Assembly (NCBI GenBank): GCA_003517725.1
Contig: DOZZ01000314.1
Span: 397-19,084, forward strand
Source: Bryobacterales bacterium
GTDB taxonomy: Bacteria > Acidobacteriota > Terriglobia > Bryobacterales > Bryobacteraceae
Length of the DNA stretch: 18,688 bases
Direction: 5' to 3'
Part shown: piece after piece, positions 1-7,590 of the stretch
Layout: the number at the start of each line of letters is the position of its first letter
Numbering within the stretch: position 1 is the stretch's first letter
Notes under the pieces: model-generated
Told to the model about the DNA's origin: nothing
Databases searched by the model: none
Seen by the model: the letters and a program-made list of their open reading frames with translations, nothing else
Position numbers and translations under genes: made by a program

Positions 1-1691
1 GCAATTTTGGGCTGGGGCTGGCCGGCTTTATAGGGGGTCAGCAAGATGTTCAAGTCCACGTCGGCGCTCTTCCCGCCGAAGCTCGCCACGAGCCTCCGTT
101 TGTTGGGGCCGGCCGGCGTGACGTCGAACACCGCGTGCCGCGGGGTCTGGATCTCGGCCGCCAGCATCGCGCCGCCTTTGTTCAGCAGCGCCGACTGGCC
201 TCCGAATGCAATTTCGGCATCCGTCAGCAGGCTCCACGCCACTTCCACGGGTTCAATGGCGCGCACGCGGTCTTCAAGCATGACCGCCTGGCGCTGGACC
301 AGCCCAAGGCGCCGCTGCCAAAGCTTCACTTTGGACGGATAGGCGCGCGTCAGATCCAGTGCTACCCAGGCCAGAGCGGGTGTGAAGTCATGTCCCGCGA
401 TCCGGATTTCCGCAGCCGGGTCCTGGCTCGCCCCGTCAACCGAAAGAGTGTTTTCGGCCTCCAGCGCCCAGCGCAGGCCCAGCGCATCCAGGACGAAGTT
501 GCCAAAATCCGGGTGGCCATGCGCGCCTTTACCTTCCCCACCCTTCACCGCTAAAAAAATAGCCTCCGGGTCGTCCCAGGAGCTGCGCAAAAAGGCCCGC
601 TGCTGCGTTGCGAACAGCGCATCCAGGGGCCAGGCCGGCGGCTGCGGAGGTGCGGCGTCGCGTAGAAACCAGACCAAGTCCAGCGCCTCCGGGTTGGGCC
701 GGCGCGCTAGTTCGCGCTGCTCGCTCCAGGCGAATGCCGGCTGGTGCAGGCGCCGGGCAAGCCAAAACATTTCGGGCGAGGAGCCTGAGAAATCCGCGCC
801 GGGCCCGTATGCGAACGTTCTGCCCAGCGGCCCCCTGGAGTACACGCGCAATCGCGCGGCACGCTCCAGGCCGCGCAAGATGAATGGATCATAGGCACCC
901 CCGGACGCAGTTTCAAGCGAAGCCAGAAAGCTGACGACGTAACGCGTCGCGTAGTTCCAGGCGCCAGGCCCCTCGATCCAGCCGCCTTCAGGACCGGAGA
1001 ACGACCGGCCCATGGAATTCAGTGCGTGCTTCAGAATGGCGGCGCTCAGCTCAGGCTCGTCGCCTGCCACGGCTAACGCCGCCATGCCCATCCCGGTGTT
1101 GCCGGTCATATTGGCACTGCCGGCTGTCGTAACCCACCCGCTCTGCTTCTCATAGAATGGCAGCGCGGTTTTCAGACCCTTGGTTACGATGGCGTCGCGC
1201 AACAGGTCTCGTTCTTCCAGTTTCAGTTCGGGCCAGAACCAGTCGTAGCCAATGGCGAGCGCCTGCATCAGCTCGGCGGTCTCGGCCAGGTTGGACGGGT
1301 TCGCGTCGCGGGCCTCGGCGGCAGCAGCCAACTCCCGCACGGCTCGCGTGAGGTAAGCGGTCTCATGCTCCAGCCGGTAGAGCAGCCCAAAGAGATAAAT
1401 ACGTTCGACAATGCGCCGGCTTTCACCCGGCATGCGCGGAAAAGCCCGGTTTTCGAGCGGCGGCGCGTTCAACAGCTTCTCGCCTTCGCGCCGCAGTTCA
1501 GCCAGAAGTTTGCGTGCCAGCGCGTTGTCACGGAGCAGCGCTTGCAGGCGGGGCAGTTCGCTGTCAGGCAGAATCAGCCGGGGATGTACCGGGCGCACGG
1601 CGGGCGGTACCGGGGCATTCTGCGCCAGCAGCACGCCCGCGCGCGCCAAATGAACGAGTGCCGTTCTACGCGTCCAACCGCTGTTCCGCAC
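1..1691 (-). CDS. Secreted heparinase II/III-type polysaccharide lyase, 3' end outside window
   Basis: This frame is open without a stop from 1691 to the left edge (563 codons), so the C-terminus is missing. The protein starts with a basic, hydrophobic signal-like segment (TRRTALVHLARAGVLLAQ), then HPRLIL, typical of the N-terminal toroid of alginate lyase/heparinase II-type enzymes. Residues 235-251 read EGGWIEGPGAWNYATRY, the conserved tyrosine-bearing motif of the toroid. Residues 391-398 read HGHPDFGN, the conserved histidine motif opening the C-terminal beta-sandwich. Family knowledge: these lyases cleave uronate-containing polysaccharides by beta-elimination, usually in the periplasm. 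The exact substrate cannot be read here. The GTG at 1691 is the best start because it lies 5 nt after the stop of the upstream gene, which implies translational coupling. No GTG or ATG closer to the signal-like segment was seen. The family call is firm; the precise start is moderately sure. Confidence 0.88.
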   Translation of the reverse strand, partial: MRNSGWTRRTALVHLARAGVLLAQNAPVPPAVRPVHPRLILPDSELPRLQALLRDNALARKLLAELRREGEKLLNAPPLENRAFPRMPGESRRIVERIYLFGLLYRLEHETAYLTRAVRELAAAAEARDANPSNLAETAELMQALAIGYDWFWPELKLEERDLLRDAIVTKGLKTALPFYEKQSGWVTTAGSANMTGNTGMGMAALAVAGDEPELSAAILKHALNSMGRSFSGPEGGWIEGPGAWNYATRYVVSFLASLETASGGAYDPFILRGLERAARLRVYSRGPLGRTFAYGPGADFSGSSPEMFWLARRLHQPAFAWSEQRELARRPNPEALDLVWFLRDAAPPQPPAWPLDALFATQQRAFLRSSWDDPEAIFLAVKGGEGKGAHGHPDFGNFVLDALGLRWALEAENTLSVDGASQDPAAEIRIAGHDFTPALAWVALDLTRAYPSKVKLWQRRLGLVQRQAVMLEDRVRAIEPVEVAWSLLTDAEIAFGGQSALLNKGGAMLAAEIQTPRHAVFDVTPAGPNKRRLVASFGGKSADVDLNILLTPYKAGQPQPKI

Positions 1692-1696
1692 CGCTC

Positions 1697-2077
1697 TCAG
1701 TGTGCCACGTGCTGCCGGGCGGAAGCGGAACGGCCCAGGTCTTCGGCGTAACCGGTCACCTGCGCGGCATCTAAGGTCACCAAATCTTTGTCCATGTCTT
1801 CGCCCGACTCGATCAGAAACCTAAGATGCGCCACCGCGAGGCGCGCGCACCAGGCGTCGGACATCGTTACACCCAGACGTTCGGCGGTCTGACGCAAAGC
1901 CAAATGCGGCAGCGCGATGGTCTTCTGACTGGCTTCACCCTCGGACCGCAGCACGAATTTCACGTCGACGGTATCGCTGTGCCGGATCGAAATGGCCGTC
2001 TGCAGCCATTTGAGCTGCACCTGCCACATACGGCCGAAGGGATCCGGGCCGCAGGCAAAGTCGCGAAAATTCTGCAT
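1697..2077 (-). CDS. Conserved-looking small protein of unknown function
   Basis: I do not recognise this family. The 126-residue protein begins MQNFRDFACGPDPFGRMWQV and is soluble-looking, with no signal peptide or membrane segment. It mixes charged helical stretches (HLRFLIESGEDMDKDL) with a beta-like core (DTVDVKFVLRSEG). It sits immediately upstream of the heparinase-type gene, whose start is 5 nt after this stop, so the two are probably one operon. The ATG at 2077 is chosen. A TTG one codon earlier (2080) is also possible and lies at a better distance (10 nt) from an AGGG on the minus strand at 2091-2094. The gene is divergent from the phosphatase at 2102. It is judged real because its codon use is protein-like and because the opposite-strand frame here has no recognisable homology. 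Confidence 0.72.
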   Translation of the reverse strand: MQNFRDFACGPDPFGRMWQVQLKWLQTAISIRHSDTVDVKFVLRSEGEASQKTIALPHLALRQTAERLGVTMSDAWCARLAVAHLRFLIESGEDMDKDLVTLDAAQVTGYAEDLGRSASARQHVAH

Positions 2078-2101
2078 CAAAATTATCTTACCCTGAAGGT
2101 T
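2078..2101. promoter_or_regulatory. 24-bp divergent gap with overlapping ribosome binding sites
   Basis: Two divergent start codons (2077 minus, 2102 plus) are only 24 bp apart. The motif CCCTGAAGG (2091-2099) gives GAAGG on the plus strand, just 2 nt before its ATG, and AGGG on the minus strand. The gap is too short to hold two full promoters, so at least one must lie inside the opposing coding sequence or the leaders must be very short. A -10-like TATCTT occurs on the plus strand at 2085-2090. Confidence 0.45.
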
Positions 2102-2893
2102 ATGGCTGGTTATGAAAAGGAACTCGAGACTACACTGCGCATTGCGCGCGCCGCGGGAGACATGGCGCTCGAATATCGCCGGGGAGGCATTGCTTTCGAT
2201 TCGAAATCCGACGAATCGCCCGTCACCATCGCCGACCGGGAATGCGAGAAGCTCATCGTCCGCGGCCTGACCGAAGATTTTCCGGAAGACGGACTGTTGG
2301 GCGAGGAAGGCGCCACGCGCGAAAGTTCCAACGGGCGAAAATGGATTATCGACCCGATCGACGGCACGCGCGACTTCATCCGCGGCACCAAGGCGTGGTC
2401 AGTGCTGATCGGCCTTGAAGAGCACGGCCAAGTGGTGGCCGGCTGCGCTTATTTTCCGGCCACCGGCGACATGTTCTGGGCCTCGCGAGGGCAGGGCGCC
2501 TACCGCAAATCAGCCACGGAGGAAGAGCGGCTCCACATCTCCGACCGCAAGACGCAGGCCGAAGCGCTGCTGTGCGTCAACGGACTCAGCCTGATCTCCA
2601 AATATCCGTTCGCCTCCGACCTGGTGCCTTGGATGGCGCGCTTCTGGACGGTGCGCAGCATGGGCGGCTGTGTCGACGCCATGCTGGTGTCTTCAGGACG
2701 AGCCGATGTTTGGATCGAGGCGCAGGCCAAACCCTGGGATCTGGCGCCGCTCAAGATCATTGCAGCCGAGGCCGGCGCCGTGACGTTCGATTTCGCGGGG
2801 GACGACACGATCTACGGAGGTAACTACGTCATCACGGTGCCACCGTTAGCGGAAGAAATCCGGCGGTTTGTAAGCCGCGGCCGGCAATCGTAA
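2102..2893 (+). CDS. Inositol-monophosphatase-family phosphatase, possibly histidinol-phosphatase (HisN-like)
   Basis: This 263-residue protein has the complete Mg-dependent phosphatase signature of the IMPase superfamily. LGEEG carries the metal-binding glutamates (E68, E69). DPIDGT at residues 84-89 carries D84 and D87. The second signature, KPWDLAPLKIIAAEAGA, carries W212-D213. The length matches the usual 255-270 residues. Family members hydrolyse inositol phosphate, histidinol phosphate, fructose-1,6-bisphosphate or PAP; the form FIRG after DPIDGTRD resembles proteins annotated as histidinol-phosphatase, but substrate cannot be assigned. The frame stays open upstream to 1826, but that extension lies antisense to the small gene at 1697-2077 and has no family similarity, so the ATG at 2102 is preferred. 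GAAGG lies 2 nt before it, which is unusually close. Confidence 0.9.
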   Translation: MAGYEKELETTLRIARAAGDMALEYRRGGIAFDSKSDESPVTIADRECEKLIVRGLTEDFPEDGLLGEEGATRESSNGRKWIIDPIDGTRDFIRGTKAWSVLIGLEEHGQVVAGCAYFPATGDMFWASRGQGAYRKSATEEERLHISDRKTQAEALLCVNGLSLISKYPFASDLVPWMARFWTVRSMGGCVDAMLVSSGRADVWIEAQAKPWDLAPLKIIAAEAGAVTFDFAGDDTIYGGNYVITVPPLAEEIRRFVSRGRQS

Positions 2894-2960
2894 GGATAAC
2901 GAAGGCGAGATCGATAGCCGGTGGCAGCCATGCGGGGCTCGAAGAAAGCTTGCGTGGCGA

Positions 2961-2997
2961 TCAGACATCGTTGCCGATCCCGCGAAAAGATGTCTGA
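2961..2997. terminator. 9-bp perfect inverted repeat in convergent spacer, possible bidirectional terminator
   Basis: TCAGACATC at 2961-2969 is the exact reverse complement of GATGTCTGA at 2989-2997, separated by 19 nt. It lies between the 3' ends of the phosphatase (plus) and the TonB receptor (minus), where a terminator is expected. There is no T-run, so it may instead be a transcript-stabilising hairpin or a protein-binding site. Confidence 0.35.
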
Positions 2998-3013
2998 ACC
3001 GGGCTACCGGAAA

Positions 3014-3029
3014 CCTCGCCCCTCCGAGG
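3014..3029 (-). terminator. Small hairpin directly after the TonB receptor stop
   Basis: CCTCG (3014-3018) pairs with CGAGG (3025-3029) around a 6-nt loop, 2 nt beyond the stop of the minus-strand receptor. On that strand the stem is followed by TTTCC. The short stem and short T-run make this a weak intrinsic terminator candidate. Confidence 0.3.
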
Positions 3030-3031
3030 CT

Positions 3032-6000
3032 TCAGAAGTCGTAGCGTAGCGCGAGCTGCAGATTGCGTGAGCCTACGCCCTGACCTCCTACATCAGAGCT
3101 GAACTTACCGAACGTGGTGGGGCTGGTCAGGCTGACGCTGGGGGTTGTGAAGTTCACGTGATTGAAGGTGTTGTAGGCTTCGGCACGGAACGTGAGCGCC
3201 TGTTTTTCAGTGATCGCGAAACGTTTCACGAGCGAGCTGTCGACGTTGAAATAGGTGGGTCCGCGGAAAGCGTTGCGGCCGCTGTTGCCGATTTCACCGG
3301 CGGCGGGGAACGAAAAGTTCGCGATCTCCGCCGGCGTGAAGTAGAACACGCCGTTCCCCTGCTTCCTCACACTGCCGGCCTTGGCGCGGTCCCCCGAGTA
3401 GTTGGAGAACGTGGCCGCGGACGTGTTGCCGTTGGTAAAACGCGTCGAGCCGACGGTGAAGGGTACGCCGTCCTGCACAATTACCAGTGATCCGACGTCC
3501 CAGCCGCCGACCAGAGTATTCAGCCAGCCGGGCATGTCGCCGCCGAAGCGTTTGCCCTTGCCGAAGGGCAGCGTGTAGGAGACGGTCGCGTTGAAGGAGT
3601 GACGGTGATCGAAGTCGCCCAGGGCCCGGTTCAGCCGGAGGTTGTAGCTATCGATGGGCGAGGTGTAACCGTTGCCATCCACCGAAATGTTGTCGATCGA
3701 CTTGCCGAAGGTGTAGTTCAACGCGGTGTGCAGCGAACCCGTGTTGCGGCGCAGGCTGACCTGCAGCGAGTCATAGTAATTGCGGCCGTCGTTGGAGCCA
3801 TAGATCACCTGATTGAACTGTGGGAAGTTGCGCAGATAAAACGGTGAAACACCGGCGGCCGTGTACTTCGAGAAGTTGGAGCGATCGAGGGTATTGGCCA
3901 CGGTCGCCACATTGCCCTGAACAATGTTGGCCGAACCCAGCGCCGACACGGCCTTGGCGGGAGTGCCGAAGATGCGGACCAGAGTGTTCGAAGCCGAGGG
4001 CGCCGTGCCTTTGCTGATGAAGCCCTGCAGCTCCTGGAAGGAGTTCAGGAAATCGCCGTAGATGCGCGGCTGATTGATGTCGCGATCCATGAACAGGTGC
4101 ACCCCCCCGCGCGCCGACATACCCGGCTTCCAGAATCGTGTTGCGCAGAATCTCGCGCTGAATGTTCAGGCTGTACTGGTGCACATAGCCGGTCTTCAGG
4201 CGCGGGTTGATCACCACAATGGACGTGCCGCGGGTGGCCCCCGGAGTCAGCACGGGAGCGGCCGGCTGCACCGGCAGAGGCAGGCTGTCGCTGACCCGGA
4301 CATCGGTTCCGGCAGAGTTCGGGAAGACCGGGTTGGCCAGTGCGAAACCCGGCGTATTGCCGTCCACCAGGCTCACGACGGCCCCGGCGTTGCGGTCGTA
4401 GAAGATGCCTTAGTTGCCGCGGATGGCGGTCTTGCCGTCGCCGCTGACGTCATAGGCGAAGCCCAGGCGCGGCGCGAAGTTGCCGAAGTTGGTCTTGTAG
4501 TAGGAGCCGGTCTTCCGAATGGACAGATCGCTGATGTTGCTGCCGTCCGTCAGCGATCCGATCTGATTGAGCGAACCCTGGTAGCCACCGGACTCGGTCG
4601 GGTTATTGAAAATCTCCCAGCGCAGACCGATGTTGAACGTCAGGTTGCGGCGGGCCTTCCAATCGTCCTGCACGAAATAGCCCTGTTCCCACAGGATAAA
4701 GTTGCGGACGCGCGGCGTGCCGCCGGCCTGAAACGTATCGAGATTGCTGTAGAAGGTCTGGGCCACCTGATCGGCACGGCCCAACAGTTCGTTGTAGAGA
4801 TTCTGGAAACGCGTCAGCGTTACACCGCTGATGCCGGCGGGTTGCACGCTGGTGGGCGGCGCGTTGCCGTTGCCGGTGCCGAAGGTGACGTTGGGATACA
4901 CGCCGCCGTAGTTGTAGCCATATTGATCGGTATGGCGGATGTTGCCGCCTAGTTTGAAGGTGTGCGTCCCGGCTACCTTTGTGATGTTGTCGATGAACTC
5001 GTTGACCGGCGAGTTACGCCCCTGCGGGAATGCCGACAGGAAAGGGTCGGTGAAGTCATTCGAGATGAGATCCATGCCCGCGATGCGGCCGGGCCGATTG
5101 AATTGCACGGTGGCGCTTTGGTAGCCGTAGCGGACCTCGTTGAACAGCGTGGAGCTTAGCGTGAAGTCAACCCCCGAAGAGTAGCCCCAGCGATGCCCGC
5201 CCTGGTTACCTTGGGCGCCCCCCGGGAAAGGCGCGTCGGCGTTATTCAAAGAGTCGATCGCGGAATTACGCTCCCAGCTCCAGCGCAGGAAGGCGTGAAT
5301 CCTGTCGGTCGGATTGTAATCGCGCTTGATGGTGAACTGGTCTTCGTAACTACCGTTGGGTTGGTTGAAGCGGAACCCGGCGGTATTGAGCCCGTCGCCC
5401 AGATCGAAGTTGTTGGGATTCGGCAGGAGAGCCAGGTTGGCGGCCACGGCTTTGTCGATTCCGAGCTTGCGCGGGTCGGCCGCGATGATGCTGTAGCTCT
5501 GCACATTGCCGCCGGCGTCGGTATAACGGAAAATGCCGGCTTTGGCCTGGGGCGTCAGCACGGTACGGTTGCGGACGATCTGTTGGGTGGTGCGCCGGCC
5601 CTGGTAGTTGCCAAAAATGAAGAGTTTGTTGTGCTTGATGGGGCCGCCGAAAGAGCCGCCGAACTGGTTCTGGATGAACACGGGGCGCGCCAGGCGCGAG
5701 GCGTTGTTGAAAAAATCGTTGGCGTTCAAATCGGTGTTGCGCAGGTAATCGAAAGCGTTGCCGTGATACTGATTGGTGCCCGAGCGCGTAATCAGTTCCA
5801 CCTGGCCGCCGGAGTTGCGCCCGTACTCGGCCTTGCCGCCTTCTGTGACGATGCGAAACTCGCCCACTGAATCGGAGTTGTTGGCGGTCAGCGCAAGGCC
5901 CAGCCGCGGGACGACGGAATCGTTGATATCGATACCATCGAGTGTCGCGTTATTGCTGCCCTGCCGCTGCCCGTTGATGCGCGTGAAACTGGTGTCGCCA

Positions 6001-6491
6001 GGATTGATCTGCGCGCCGGGCTGGAACACCGCAAGGGTAATGGGAGTGCGCGCGAGTTGCGGCAGCGTGTCGATATCTTTGAGCGTGATGGCGCGCGAGA
6101 TCATCGAATCGGTAGTCTGCACCGAAAGCGCGTTGGCTTCCACGCTGACCGTCTCGGACGTCGAGCCTATCTCCATCTTCACCACCTGAGTGAAGGTGCC
6201 GCCCACAGTGAGCTCAATGTTGCTGGTGATGGCAGTGCGGAATCCAGGCGCTTCGGCCGTTAAGCTATACAGGCCGGGCTGTAATGTGGGAAATACGAAT
6301 GAACCCCGCGGGCTGGCGGTCTGCGCCTGTTTTTCCTGATTGCGGATATTGACGGCGGTGACGCTGGCGTTCGGAACTACCGCTCCGGTGGCGTCCTGAA
6401 CGGTGCCTTCGAGACGCGCGGTAGTGACTTGGGAAAAGGTTAGGCCAGCCGAAAAAGCCAGCAGAAAAACGACCACTAGTTGGCGAGGCAT
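3032..6491 (-). pseudogene. TonB-dependent receptor (Oar-like, carboxypeptidase-regulatory domain), disrupted by nonsense codon and frameshift
   Basis: Read as one gene this encodes about 1,150 residues, the normal size for the giant Acidobacteriota outer-membrane TonB receptors. A signal peptide (MPRQLVVVFLLAFSAGLTFS) leads into a carboxypeptidase-regulatory-like domain (ARLEGTVQDATGAVVPNASV), a plug (NGQRQGSNNATLDGIDIND; EYGRNSGGQVELITRSGTN) and a long beta-barrel ending in LALRYDF with the terminal aromatic. Two lesions are visible. An in-frame TAA at 4410-4412 sits between RGN and GIFYDRN, where Tyr is expected. A run of seven G (4102-4108) after YVGAR shifts the frame, and removing one G restores YVGARGVHLFMDRDINQ. 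The ATG at 6491 is supported by AAGGAG (6502-6507) 10 nt upstream. These receptors are presumed to import oligosaccharides or siderophores; the substrate is unknown. The homopolymer change could be a sequencing error, but the nonsense substitution is harder to explain that way. Confidence 0.88.
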
Positions 6492-6593
6492 CGCTAGAAA
6501 ACTCCTTACCTGAGGAAAAAATAGGCACGGCCTGTCCCGCAAACGCGGCGAAGCGGTGACAACGAGGTGAAAGACCTTAGACCCGGTGGGAAC

Positions 6594-6622
6594 AGTGTAG
6601 AGAACATTTCCCCGCGCCGCAA
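6594..6622 (-). promoter_or_regulatory. Candidate sigma70-type promoter for the TonB receptor
   Basis: On the minus strand TTGCGG (6622-6617) is separated by exactly 17 bp from TACACT (6599-6594). Spacing is ideal and each box keeps about half or more of the consensus. Transcription would begin near 6587, giving a leader of about 95 nt before the ATG at 6491. Confidence 0.4.
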
Positions 6623-6624
6623 CA

Positions 6625-6643
6625 GGGAAGTTGGCTAACTCCC
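6625..6643. repeat. Imperfect inverted repeat next to the receptor promoter, candidate operator
   Basis: GGGAAGTT (6625-6632) and AACTCCC (6637-6643) form an inverted repeat with one bulged A and a GGCT centre. It lies 2 bp upstream of the candidate -35 box, a usual position for a regulator. No known regulator consensus was recognised. Confidence 0.3.
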
Positions 6644-6765
6644 GATTATGTGGTAAGTTAGAAGCAGATACGGCGTGCAATTGCCATTTTCCCCCTTTCC
6701 TGTAGTGCTCATCGGTTTTCCCCCGGCGTTGCCTCTCGATCTAAATACGAAAGACTGGAGCCTCA

Positions 6766-6999
6766 ATGGCTAGCTACAATCAGGGCGCTCAGGTAGAGCA
6801 CCAGAAGTTTGGTTTTGGGACTGTTATTTCTCACACGGAAGACCGCATTGTGATTAAGTTTGACGATCACGGCGAAAAGAAATTCGTGGCGCCCATGGTA
6901 ATGAGTTCATTGCGCAAGAGCGATCGCCAGCCGCCCGCCGAAAAGCGCGCGACGCGGGCTCGGAAGCCCAAAGTCGCGGCGCCCGTCAGTGTAGCCTAA
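6766..6999 (+). CDS. Small basic protein with Tudor/SH3-like domain of the UvrD/PcrA C-terminal type
   Basis: The 77-residue protein has one small domain, residues about 5-50: GAQVEHQKFGFGTVISHTED followed by IVIKFDDHGEKKFVAP. The pattern of G.xV.H.KFG.GxV followed by a hydrophobic strand and F-D-x-x-G-x-K-K-F is that of the small beta-barrel at the C-terminus of UvrD/PcrA helicases, which in that family contacts RNA polymerase. The tail (SSLRKSDRQPPAEKRATRARKPK) is strongly basic and Ala/Pro-rich, suggesting nucleic-acid binding. GGAG at 6757-6760 lies 5 nt before the ATG. It is followed after 18 nt by the cold-shock-domain gene, so the two are probably co-transcribed and may both act on nucleic acids or transcription. 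The domain call rests on pattern recognition; the specific role is unknown. Confidence 0.82.
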   Translation: MASYNQGAQVEHQKFGFGTVISHTEDRIVIKFDDHGEKKFVAPMVMSSLRKSDRQPPAEKRATRARKPKVAAPVSVA

Positions 7000-7017
7000 G
7001 GAAAGCGGAGATCACGA

Positions 7018-7464
7018 TTGAACGCGCGGCAAAAACGGCTGTTTGAAGAAGCCCACAAAAAGAATCCAGATCTGAAAATTCCCGAGAAGGCACGGGTTTC
7101 GGGAGAGTTGACGGCATCCGACATGGCCCTGCTGAAGCAGGGCGTGGGCGACAAAACTTCCCGGCCGCAGCAGGCGGGCGGCGCGACCACCGATGAGTCG
7201 GGGGCCGAAGTCAGCCAGGAACAGACCGGGTCCGTCGTGACCTACTTCGAAGAGAAGGGCTTTGGTTTTCTGCGGCCCGATAACGGTGGACGCGACGTTT
7301 TCTTCCACATTTCCAGGCTGGCCGAAGGGCAATCCACCGATTTGACGCCCGGAGCCAAGGTCTTGTTCGAGCTGGGAATGGACCGCACCGGCAAGATGGC
7401 GGCCAGCAGCGTGCGCATCGCGCCACCCGCGCCGCCGGCCCCGGCCACCCCTCCCGCCGCCTGA
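7018..7464 (+). CDS. Cold-shock-domain protein with N-terminal extension
   Basis: Residues about 70-133 form a cold-shock domain: TGSVVTYFEEKGFGFLRPD with RNP1 (KGFGFL, residues 80-85), then GRDVFFHISRL with RNP2 (VFFHI, residues 94-98). Such domains bind single-stranded RNA or DNA and melt RNA secondary structure. Unlike the common 65-70 residue CspA proteins, this one has a charged, helical extension of roughly 65 residues (MNARQKRLFEEAHKKNPDL...) and a short Ala/Pro tail. The start is TTG at 7018: GGAG (7007-7010) lies 7 nt upstream, the extension reads as a sensible amphipathic helix, and there is no ATG nearby in frame. It lies 18 nt after the Tudor-like gene and probably shares its transcript. 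Confidence 0.88.
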   Translation: MNARQKRLFEEAHKKNPDLKIPEKARVSGELTASDMALLKQGVGDKTSRPQQAGGATTDESGAEVSQEQTGSVVTYFEEKGFGFLRPDNGGRDVFFHISRLAEGQSTDLTPGAKVLFELGMDRTGKMAASSVRIAPPAPPAPATPPAA

Positions 7465-7499
7465 TTTTCACCTGGTTCGTGGCCAGGATAGATTTCTCC

Positions 7500-7504
7500 G
7501 GAGG
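7500..7504 (+). promoter_or_regulatory. Strong ribosome binding site facing a non-ATG start for mntH
   Basis: GGAGG at 7500-7504 is a consensus Shine-Dalgarno site. Five nt downstream, at 7510, the mntH reading frame has ATC rather than a usual start codon. The frame is open back to 7492, just after a TAG at 7489. This arrangement suggests initiation at an AUC codon or a base difference at that position. Confidence 0.4.
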
Positions 7505-7590
7505 CTTCCATCAGCATCACGTTCAAGCCGGCATCCCTGTCGGAGGTTCACTCCTCCGTCACGACGCAGCATGCTTCCTGGTGGAAGCGC

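Noticed and set aside
1826..2101. In-frame 5' extension of the IMPase-family gene
   Set aside because: It lies antisense to the 1697-2077 gene, shows no IMPase-type residues and would add about 92 residues to a family of normal length from 2102.
3032..4120. The downstream receptor piece as a separate gene starting at ATG 4120
   Set aside because: It begins in the middle of a beta-barrel, has no signal peptide and continues the upstream sequence perfectly after removing one G.
4074..4952. Open plus-strand frames opposite the TonB receptor (also 5193-5870)
   Set aside because: They are reverse shadows of the receptor coding strand, repetitive in Val/Ala/Gly/Arg and lacking a ribosome binding site.
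7465..7590. Manganese (yybP-ykoY) riboswitch before mntH
   Set aside because: Only 45 nt lie between the upstream stop and the likely start region, with no recognisable riboswitch core.
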